Translations under genes and position numbers: made by a program | Source of the DNA: Firmicutes bacterium CAG:110 | GTDB taxonomy: Bacteria; Bacillota; Clostridia; Oscillospirales; Oscillospiraceae | DNA length: 17,415 nt | Reading direction: 5' to 3' | NCBI GenBank assembly: GCA_000434635.1 | Contig: HF988089.1 | Coordinates: forward strand, 10,254-27,668 | In this document: piece after piece, positions 4,645-10,628 of the stretch | Position numbering within the stretch: the first letter of the stretch is position 1 | How the letters are laid out: every line of letters starts with the position of its first letter | The notes under the pieces: generated by a model | The model's database searches: none | What the model saw: the letters and a program-made list of their open reading frames with translations, nothing else | What the model was told of the DNA's origin: nothing

Positions 4645-7488
4645 TTACTCCGTAACGGTGAAGGTGATGACCGTAATGGCCAGACCGTTGAAGTAAATGC
4701 TGAGTGAGTAATCGCCGGGGGCGTCGGGGGCGGTGGGAACATCCAGCTCGCCGTAGTGGTAGTCACCCGCGTACCAGATCTCTTTCCAGTCGCCGGTTGC
4801 CTCGGAAATGTACTTGGGGATGACATTGCCGTAGCCGTCCCGGATGACAAAGAGGATGTCCAGCGGATCTTCGGGGACGTAGAAATTGGTAGTGCCCTGC
4901 AGGACTACAGAAATCTTGTCGCCCACGGCAAACTCACTGGTATAGGCGGCGGTGCCGATGGACTCAAAATGCCAATCCTCCGTGTCCGGCGTCTTGACCA
5001 GATGGGTGGTGATGTGATCCGCGGACAGACCGTGGTCGTCATACACGCTGGCATTGCGGATGGTCTGGGTCTTGACGTTTCCGAAAATGGAGGTGCCGTC
5101 TGCCGCCTGAATGGTGAACTGGTACTTCGCGCTGGGGATCAGGGGCGAGATAACCGCAGATGGCTGGGCGCATTTGACCACGTTGGGCGTCGAGCTGCCG
5201 TCGATCTGGTACATCAGCAGCCAGCCGCCGGAGGGGGCGGTGCCGGTGTATTCCCAAGTCACGGCGATCTGATCCAGCGCGCTGTCATCCACGTTCATGC
5301 TTGTAATGTTGATGGGATTGGCGGTGACGCTGGTGCGGGCGGGCTGGGTCATGCCGGCGGCGGTGACCTCGATGGTGTAGGCGACCGAGGGGTCGATGTC
5401 CGTGAAGTAGACTTCGGTATTGGTGACGGTGAGCTGCTTGTCGTAGCCGTTATTGTCGCTGTAGCAGCGGACGCTCCAGCTCTCCACGACCACATCGCCG
5501 GGGGCGTCCCAGCGGACGGTCATATCGCTGCCGCTGCTGGCGGCGACGGTCAGATTTTCCGCGAGAACCAGACGGGAAGCCGTGAATTCCAGCGTATTTT
5601 CTCCGGTGAAGGTCTCCTTGGAGGCGGCGCTGGCAGGCTCCAGCGTGAAGGTGTACAGCTTACCCACGGTCAGCCCCCTGACGGTGACGGTGTGGCCGGA
5701 GAAGCTTTCGCTTTGCGTCTCCTCGCCCTCGGCAGAGTAGCTTACGACCCATTCCTCCGGGTCGGCGCCGCTGACCGCGAAGTTCAGCATGACGGAGCCA
5801 TCCTCGGCGCCGGTGATGGCGGAGAAGCTGGCGATTCTGGTGGAACCCTTGGTGGTGAAGATGTCGGAGGTCTGACCCACCAGCTTATGGAAGCCGCTGA
5901 TATCCAGCTGGATGCGGTACAGGGAATCGGGCAGCAGGTCGGTAAAGGTCGCCTTGCCGTCCACCACGCCCCGGGTCACGGCGTTGCCGTAGTTGTCCAT
6001 GCAGATGACGCTGAGCTTGGAATCGTCTACTTCGGTGTCCACGCTGACAACCAACTGGTACTGGTCGCCCTCGATGGAAATGCTGTTGATGGTTTGCAGG
6101 TAGTATTTCTGATACGCCCAGAACAGTCCCGCGCCGATGGCAGCGAGGATCACCAGCGTGATGACAGCTGTTGCGGCCTTTTTCGCCTTCTGTCTGCGTT
6201 CCTGCTTCTTCGCTTCTTTTTGCAGGCGCTTTTCTTCCTCCGCGTCGGCGAAGGGTTCGTTGCTGTTGTCGGGCAGCGGCTCGTTGTCCTCTTCGTCCTG
6301 TGCGAAGGAGAAGCGGTCGGGGGAATCCCCCTCCGGTTCCGGCGTGACCGCCGTCTGGGGAACCTCATGGGCAATCAGCGCGTCGGCCTCGTCCATAATC
6401 TGGGAAACTTCCTCAGACATCTGGTGGGGCAGAAGATCGGCCGCGTCCGCAGGCTCCGGGAGAGTTTCATCCTGCGTATCCTCCGCGATGGTTTCCTCCT
6501 GCTGGGCAGGCGCTTCGGTGGGAGCGGGGGCGGGCTGCGCCGGCACCACATCCTCCGGCTTTGCCTCAATGGGGGTGTAGATGGTGATGGGGGTGTCATT
6601 GATGGAATTGCGCTGCATGTAGGCGGCCAGCGCCTTACCCAGCTCCTTCGGCTCCTGCCAGCGCTTGGCAGGGTCGGGGTCAATGGCCTTCATGATGATC
6701 TCCGCGATCTCGTAGTCGGCATTGACGGGAGAGGGGAGCGCTTCGTCGGGCGCCTTGTCCTTGAAGGGCAGGCTGCCGTCGTTGTAGAGCTGATAGAGGA
6801 TCATGCCCACGGCGTAGGTATCCGCCGTTTCGTTCAGCGTGGCCATAGCGTCGTGCAGCTCCGGGGGAGAATAGGGGCTGCGGTACTTGTCCGGCAGGGA
6901 CGTGTAGCGCAGCGTGTCCAGCGGGATGAAGCCCAGATCGCCGATGCGGTAGCTTTTTTTCTCGGTCAGGAAGATGTTGGTGGGCTTCAAGTCCACGTAC
7001 AGGCATCCCGCCTGACGGCAGACGGAGAGCGCGGAGCACAGGTCAAGACCAAGATTGATCGCTTCCAGATGGGTGACCGGATTGCGGCGGATGTACTTTG
7101 CCAGCGAATGCTTGTAGGGGCTGACGAGGTAGACCTCGTAGCCTAAGCGGCGGCGCTTGATGGGCACGGTCTGCCAGCCGTCGTAGGGAAGAAAGCCCTC
7201 CAGCTTGGAAAGCTTCTGCAGGAACTCCGCTTCCTTTTCCACGTCGTCGGCTACGCCCTTGAAGTAGTCCATGGCGCCCGCCATGTCCTTATAGGCGCCA
7301 GCCAGAAGCATCGCATCCATCTGCGTCTGCGCGGCTGGTACGGAAATGATTTTGACTATGTATTTTTCGTCCGAATTTTCCTTGATGGCAGGACAGCAGC
7401 GAACGCCGTCATGGCTGCTCATGGGGTTTCCCATGGCAAATCCGTCAAGCAAAGGAGAAATCAGTTCGGTTTCGGCAAGTTCAGTCAA
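4645..7488 (-). CDS. Membrane Ser/Thr protein kinase with FN3-like extracellular domains
   Basis: A 947-residue single-pass protein. Residues about 1-290 are a Hanks-type kinase: ATP-binding lysine in KYIVKIIS (about K46), catalytic loop YVDLKPTN (D166, K168, N171; HRD is replaced by YVD), metal-binding DLG at 184-186, SPPE for APE (207-210), and DTYAVGMILYQLY as the helix after it. The glycine-rich loop is hard to recognise. A Pro/Glu/Asp-rich linker (about 300-415) and a basic stretch (420-438) lead to one transmembrane helix (about 439-459). The outer part (about 465-947) consists of four or so fibronectin-III-like repeats (for example MTVRWDAPGD and IAVTWEYTG) and a distinct final beta domain. 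It has no PASTA repeats, so it is not PrkC. The start is TTG (7488) with AAAGGAGG nine bases upstream; no ATG is available. It is divergent from the zinc-ribbon/BIG2 gene. Target unknown. Confidence 0.85.
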   Translation of the reverse strand: MTELAETELISPLLDGFAMGNPMSSHDGVRCCPAIKENSDEKYIVKIISVPAAQTQMDAMLLAGAYKDMAGAMDYFKGVADDVEKEAEFLQKLSKLEGFLPYDGWQTVPIKRRRLGYEVYLVSPYKHSLAKYIRRNPVTHLEAINLGLDLCSALSVCRQAGCLYVDLKPTNIFLTEKKSYRIGDLGFIPLDTLRYTSLPDKYRSPYSPPELHDAMATLNETADTYAVGMILYQLYNDGSLPFKDKAPDEALPSPVNADYEIAEIIMKAIDPDPAKRWQEPKELGKALAAYMQRNSINDTPITIYTPIEAKPEDVVPAQPAPAPTEAPAQQEETIAEDTQDETLPEPADAADLLPHQMSEEVSQIMDEADALIAHEVPQTAVTPEPEGDSPDRFSFAQDEEDNEPLPDNSNEPFADAEEEKRLQKEAKKQERRQKAKKAATAVITLVILAAIGAGLFWAYQKYYLQTINSISIEGDQYQLVVSVDTEVDDSKLSVICMDNYGNAVTRGVVDGKATFTDLLPDSLYRIQLDISGFHKLVGQTSDIFTTKGSTRIASFSAITGAEDGSVMLNFAVSGADPEEWVVSYSAEGEETQSESFSGHTVTVRGLTVGKLYTFTLEPASAASKETFTGENTLEFTASRLVLAENLTVAASSGSDMTVRWDAPGDVVVESWSVRCYSDNNGYDKQLTVTNTEVYFTDIDPSVAYTIEVTAAGMTQPARTSVTANPINITSMNVDDSALDQIAVTWEYTGTAPSGGWLLMYQIDGSSTPNVVKCAQPSAVISPLIPSAKYQFTIQAADGTSIFGNVKTQTIRNASVYDDHGLSADHITTHLVKTPDTEDWHFESIGTAAYTSEFAVGDKISVVLQGTTNFYVPEDPLDILFVIRDGYGNVIPKYISEATGDWKEIWYAGDYHYGELDVPTAPDAPGDYSLSIYFNGLAITVITFTVTE

Positions 7489-7514
7489 TCGTAATCGCCT
7501 CCTTTAACCTTTAT

Positions 7515-7543
7515 ATCATAAAATAAAAATCTGAAAAAAGCAA
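7515..7543 (-). promoter_or_regulatory. Promoter of the kinase gene
   Basis: On the minus strand, -35 TTGCTT (7543-7538), a 17-bp spacer and -10 TATGAT (7520-7515). The spacing is ideal and the -10 is a 5/6 match. It lies in very AT-rich DNA, directly upstream of the AAAGGAGG ribosome site. Confidence 0.6.
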
Positions 7544-7564
7544 CCACTTTGTAGTTGTTTTATT
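7534..7564. promoter_or_regulatory. Operator-like dyad between divergent promoters
   Basis: CAACCAC-TTT-GTAGTTG (7541-7557; 6 of 7 pairs) extends with flanking A and T runs to 7534-7564. Its centre, 7549, is the exact midpoint between the two facing -35 boxes (7543 and 7555), and its ends overlap both. It lies upstream of both expected transcription starts, so it would act as DNA rather than as an RNA hairpin. The geometry is seen; a regulator binding here is inference. Confidence 0.45.
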
Positions 7565-7583
7565 TGGAAAAGAGTGTTATAAT
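7555..7583 (+). promoter_or_regulatory. Promoter of the zinc-ribbon/BIG2 gene
   Basis: -35 TTGTTT (7555-7560), a 17-bp spacer and a perfect extended -10, TGT-TATAAT (7575-7583). The expected start of transcription is near 7590, about 42 bases before the start codon. Confidence 0.75.
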
Positions 7584-7631
7584 GACGCTTGATAATGGTA
7601 CAGTATGTGTATTTTTGTCAGGAGGTATCAT

Positions 7632-8663
7632 ATGAGCAAGGTAATTTGTGAGATTTGCGGAACAACTTACCAGGACACAGCGGAGTGCTGCCCCATCTGC
7701 GGCTGCCCCCGGGATATGTCCGGCAATGTTTCCGATGATGATTTTGTCATGGATCAGATGCCCGCGCTGAACAAGGGCGGGCGCTACTCGTCCGGCAAAA
7801 AGAAAAAGGAAATTTTCGATTTTGACGAGCAGAGCGACGATTTCCCGGAGCCGGAGAATGAGCCATATTCCTCTGACCCGGAGGATGACGAAGACAATTA
7901 TGACGAGCAGCCCCGGGAGCATAACACCGCCGTTGTGGTGATCCTGACGGCGCTGATCGTGATCCTGCTGGCGGGAACGGCGTTCCTGTTCTTCCGGTAT
8001 CTGCTGCCCAATCTGCACGGCGTGAAGGATACCGCGCCCACCGTCCAGACCGAGCAGCCCGTCCAGACGGAGGCCGCGACTACCGAACCGCGGATCCCCT
8101 GCCAGGATCTGTCTCTCCCCGGCGGCGCGGCGGAGCTTACCCAGCCCGGGTATTATTTTCTGCTGAATGTAGTCGTCATCCCGGAGAATACCACGGACGA
8201 GCTGGTGTTCACCTCCGGCGACGAGAGCGTCGCAACGGTGGATGCCAACGGCCGTATCACCGCTGTGAGCGAGGGCAAGACGGTCATCTACATCACCTGC
8301 GGCGACAAGCAGCTGACCTGCCCCGTGACCTGCCAGTTTGAAGCGGAGACGGAGCCGTCCACGGAGGCCACCGTGTCAGCCCAGACGGAAGCGACCATCC
8401 AGACCGAGCCTGTGGAGACGAAGCCTCAGGTGGAGCTGAAGCTGGACAGAACGGACATGCGTTTGCAGGTGGGCTACAGCACCCAGCTGAAGCTGGTGGA
8501 CTGCGGCGACCTCAAGCCTGAGGACGTGGAGTGGAGCGTGGAGCACGCCTACATTGCCAAGGTGGAAAACGGCTATGTCACGGCGCTGAAAAGCGGAACC
8601 ACGGAGATCACCGCGAAGTACGGCGACCAGACGGTCAAGTGCATCGTGCGGTGCCACAACTGA
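7632..8663 (+). CDS. Zinc-ribbon, single-pass membrane protein with two BIG2 Ig-like domains
   Basis: A 343-residue protein. The N-terminus VICEICGTTYQDTAECCPICGCP (in two parts: CEICG at 6-10 and CCPICGC at 19-25) is a CxxC/CxxC zinc ribbon. A strongly acidic segment (about 60-95) leads to one transmembrane helix (about 98-122). Outside lie two bacterial Ig-like (BIG2) domains, about 157-235 and 266-341, each ending in the typical GKTVIYI or SGTTEITAKYG signature. They are joined by Thr/Glu/Gln-rich linkers (132-155 and 237-265) with repeated QTE units. The ribbon should face the cytoplasm. The ATG at 7632 has GGAGG about six bases upstream; an in-frame ATG at 7605 has no ribosome site and is rejected. 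It is divergent from the kinase and has the same inside-TM-Ig-like plan, so it may be its partner or substrate (inference). No precise function is known. Confidence 0.8.
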   Translation: MSKVICEICGTTYQDTAECCPICGCPRDMSGNVSDDDFVMDQMPALNKGGRYSSGKKKKEIFDFDEQSDDFPEPENEPYSSDPEDDEDNYDEQPREHNTAVVVILTALIVILLAGTAFLFFRYLLPNLHGVKDTAPTVQTEQPVQTEAATTEPRIPCQDLSLPGGAAELTQPGYYFLLNVVVIPENTTDELVFTSGDESVATVDANGRITAVSEGKTVIYITCGDKQLTCPVTCQFEAETEPSTEATVSAQTEATIQTEPVETKPQVELKLDRTDMRLQVGYSTQLKLVDCGDLKPEDVEWSVEHAYIAKVENGYVTALKSGTTEITAKYGDQTVKCIVRCHN

Positions 8664-8667
8664 ATGT

Positions 8668-8700
8668 AAAAATTGGGCAGTTCCTTTCCGGAGCTGCCCA
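8668..8700. terminator. Shared terminator between convergent genes
   Basis: TGGGCAGTTCC (8674-8684) pairs with GGAGCTGCCCA (8690-8700) with one G-T pair and a 5-base loop. On the minus strand it is followed by ATTTTTA, a good T-tract for the DUF378 gene. On the plus strand it is followed by the weaker TCATTTATT. It fills the 41-bp gap between the two converging stop codons. Confidence 0.8.
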
Positions 8701-8704
8701 TCAT

Positions 8705-8908
8705 TTATTCCCCGTCCACAAACGTCTTCTTGCGGAACAGGAAGGAAATGCACCAGAGACCTGCCAACCCAACGATGGTATAAATGATCCGGCTGAACAG
8801 GGAGCCGGAGCCGCCGAAGAGCCAGGCTACCAGATCAAACTGGAAAATGCCTACCAGTCCCCAGTTGACACAGCCGATGATGGACAAAATCAGCGCAAGG
8901 GTATCCAT
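8705..8908 (-). CDS. Small DUF378-family membrane protein
   Basis: A 67-residue protein with two membrane helices. The motif SIIGCVNWGLVGIFQFDLV followed by a Gly/Ser-rich turn and SRIIYTIVGLAGLW is the signature of DUF378 (YuzA-like) proteins. The family has no established function. The ATG at 8908 has GGAGG a few bases upstream (AATGGAGGTAAGAATATG). It is monocistronic, convergent with the BIG2 gene and divergent from ispE. I did not find a convincing promoter for it. Confidence 0.9.
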   Translation of the reverse strand: MDTLALILSIIGCVNWGLVGIFQFDLVAWLFGGSGSLFSRIIYTIVGLAGLWCISFLFRKKTFVDGE

Positions 8909-8978
8909 ATTCTTACCTCCATTTCACATCCCGGATGCTGATAGGATATGCGTATTTTCTGATTTTATCACGAAGAAG

Positions 8979-9007
8979 TTGCAAAATTCCAATAGTTCCG
9001 TTATAAT
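8979..9007 (+). promoter_or_regulatory. Promoter of ispE
   Basis: -35 TTGCAA (8979-8984), a 17-bp spacer and a perfect TATAAT (9002-9007). Transcription would start near 9014, which leaves the ATG at 9017 almost leaderless and supports the later start at 9041. Confidence 0.8.
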
Positions 9008-9024
9008 AAAAAAAAGATGCACAG

Positions 9025-9030
9025 AAAGGA
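9025..9030 (+). promoter_or_regulatory. Ribosome-binding site deciding the ispE start
   Basis: AAAGGA lies 10 bases before the ATG at 9041 and downstream of the ATG at 9017, so it selects 9041. Confidence 0.65.
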
Positions 9031-9040
9031 CAATTTTGCA

Positions 9041-9898
9041 ATGACGACATTATATGAAGGCGCTTTTGCCAAAATAAACTTAACGCTGGACGTTCTGGGA
9101 AAGCGGGCGGACGGCTACCATGATTTGCAGAGCGTGATGCAGACCATCTCCATCCGGGACGATGTGGAGATCGACGTGGGGACGGGAAAGCCGTGGCGGC
9201 TGCTGTGTTCTGTGGAGGGCATTCCCACCGACGAAAAGAATCTGGCGTGGAAGGCGGCGAAGGTCTACTGCGACGCCATGGACAAAGATCCGGAGGGCCT
9301 GGAGATCCGCATTGTCAAGCGCATTCCCGCCGGGGCGGGCTTAGGCGGCGGAAGCGCCGATGCGGCTGCGGTGCTGCGGGCGCTGAACCGGCACTATGGC
9401 GACCCGTTGTCCGTTCTGGCGCTGGCGGAGCTGGGCGCACAGGTTGGCAGCGACGTTCCGTTCTGCGTGGTGGGCGGCACGGCCATGGTGGAAGGCCGGG
9501 GCGAGCGCCTGAGAAAGCTGCCGGATATGCCAGACTGCCTGTTCGTGGTGTGCAAGCCGGACTTCTCCGTGTCCACGCCAGAGCTGTATGGGAAAATCGA
9601 CACCGTGGCGATTCCCCACCGCCCGGACAATCAGGCCATGGAAAGCGCCCTGCTGGCCGGGGATTTAGGGAAGGTGGCGGAGAACGTATACAACGTCTTT
9701 GACCCGGTGGTCACGTCGGAGCATCTGGAGCTGAATTATATCAAGTCCATCTGCAACAGCTACGGTGCTCTGACGGAGCAGATGACCGGTTCCGGTTCCG
9801 CAATTTTTGCCATTTTGCCGAACTTTGAGTACGCCGCCGTGGTGTGCAGTATGCTGAAAGAGAACTATCCGAATATCTATATTGCCAAACCTGTATAA
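9041..9898 (+). CDS. ispE: 4-diphosphocytidyl-2-C-methyl-D-erythritol kinase
   Basis: This enzyme phosphorylates CDP-methylerythritol at the 2-hydroxyl in the MEP (non-mevalonate) pathway to isoprenoid precursors. The 285-residue protein has the family length and all GHMP-kinase motifs: AKINLTLDVLGKRADGYH at residues 10-27 (with the active-site lysine, K11), the ATP loop PAGAGLGGGSADAAA at 96-110, the catalytic aspartate in GSDVPFC (about D138), and the C-terminal glycine motif MTGSGSAIFA. I chose the ATG at 9041 (MTTLYEG) from the ribosome site and promoter position. It ends about 13 bases before a strong terminator, so it is likely transcribed alone. Its usual Clostridia neighbourhood near spoIIR is kept. 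Confidence 0.97.
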   Translation: MTTLYEGAFAKINLTLDVLGKRADGYHDLQSVMQTISIRDDVEIDVGTGKPWRLLCSVEGIPTDEKNLAWKAAKVYCDAMDKDPEGLEIRIVKRIPAGAGLGGGSADAAAVLRALNRHYGDPLSVLALAELGAQVGSDVPFCVVGGTAMVEGRGERLRKLPDMPDCLFVVCKPDFSVSTPELYGKIDTVAIPHRPDNQAMESALLAGDLGKVAENVYNVFDPVVTSEHLELNYIKSICNSYGALTEQMTGSGSAIFAILPNFEYAAVVCSMLKENYPNIYIAKPV

Positions 9899-9910
9899 TT
9901 CTGGCATTTA

Positions 9911-9951
9911 CCGTCCATACTGGAAGTATTTCCGTATGGACGGTGTTTTTT
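9911..9951 (+). terminator. Intrinsic terminator abutting the spoIIR start codon
   Basis: CCGTCCATAC (9911-9920) pairs perfectly with GTATGGACGG (9934-9943). Inside, GGAA (9922-9925) pairs with TTCC (9930-9933) around GTAT. It is followed by TG and six Ts (9946-9951) that run straight into the ATG at 9952. The reverse strand has no T-tract, so it acts on plus-strand transcription, ending ispE transcripts. Confidence 0.85.
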
Positions 9952-10563
9952 ATGAAGAAACTTTTGAAACGAATCGGTATCTGTCTGGTGCTTGCCGCGT
10001 CCGTGTGGTGCGGGTCTCTGCTGGCCGACAGGCAGAGACTGAATGACGAGCTGATCCGCTTCCACGTGGTCGCAAATTCTGACAGCGAGGAAGATCAGTC
10101 CATCAAATTGCAAGTGCGGGACGCCGTGCTAAATAGCCTGCAAAACGACCTGAACAAAATCGCCGACGTAAACGAGGCGAGGGCGTACTTACAGGCCAAG
10201 CTGCCCCAAATTCAGGCCGTCGCCAACAGCGTTCTGGAAGCGACGGGGTGCGACTGCGAGGCGGTGGTGACGCTGTGTAAGGAAGCCTTTGATACCCGCT
10301 ACTATGACACCTTCACCCTGCCCGCCGGTATCTACGAAGCCCTGCGGATCACCATCGGCGAGGGAGAGGGGCATAACTGGTGGTGCGTGGCATTTCCCAG
10401 CCTGTGCCTGAGCGCGACCTCTGAGGAATTCGCGGACAAGGCGGCGGGGGCAGGCTTTCCGGACAGCCTTACCGGCGCGCTGGACGGGGAAGAAAAATAC
10501 GAGGTGCGGTTTTTCCTGCTGGACGCGCTGGGAGAACTGGAAAAATTTTTATATGCAGGATGA
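9952..10563 (+). CDS. spoIIR: Stage II sporulation protein R
   Basis: SpoIIR is the forespore-made signal protein that triggers SpoIIGA to process pro-sigma-E in the mother cell. The 203-residue protein has an N-terminal signal or membrane segment (RIGICLVLAASVWCGSLLA, about residues 7-25) and the diagnostic block IRFHVVANSDSEEDQSIK followed by VRDAVLNSL, then HNWWCVAFPSLCL in the C-terminal half. I start it at the ATG at 9952 (MKKLLKR), the usual position before the signal segment; an open frame continues upstream to 9844 but adds unrelated sequence inside ispE and the terminator. No good ribosome site precedes the ATG, because a T-tract occupies that place. In Bacillus the gene is read by sigma-F; I could not identify a sigma-F promoter here. 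It is followed by addBA. Confidence 0.93.
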   Translation: MKKLLKRIGICLVLAASVWCGSLLADRQRLNDELIRFHVVANSDSEEDQSIKLQVRDAVLNSLQNDLNKIADVNEARAYLQAKLPQIQAVANSVLEATGCDCEAVVTLCKEAFDTRYYDTFTLPAGIYEALRITIGEGEGHNWWCVAFPSLCLSATSEEFADKAAGAGFPDSLTGALDGEEKYEVRFFLLDALGELEKFLYAG

Positions 10564-10572
10564 ATCCCGCTC

Positions 10573-10601
10573 TGTTCATGAAAGCAAATTTGTGGTATCA
10601 T
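10573..10601 (+). promoter_or_regulatory. Possible extended -10 promoter before addB
   Basis: TGG-TATCAT (10593-10601) matches an extended -10 element. The hexamer 17 bp upstream, TGTTCA (10573-10578), is a poor -35. It lies in the 65-bp gap between spoIIR and addB and would allow addBA expression outside sporulation. Confidence 0.35.
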
Positions 10602-10628
10602 GGACAAAAAAGAGAAGGGGGTGGGCAA

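Noticed and set aside
4756..7146. A 796-codon open frame on the plus strand opposite the kinase gene
   Set aside because: It is antisense to a gene with clear kinase motifs, its translation is rich in G, V, D and R as expected of a GC-rich shadow frame, and it shows no domain or ribosome site.
7541..7564. The CAACCAC/GTAGTTG hairpin as a bidirectional terminator
   Set aside because: It lies between two divergent genes, upstream of both expected transcription starts, so no transcript from these genes would pass through it; an operator is a better reading.
9890..9945. GTATA at 9893-9897 as a sigma-F -35 element for spoIIR
   Set aside because: No matching -10 element lies at a suitable distance, and the region between is the terminator hairpin.
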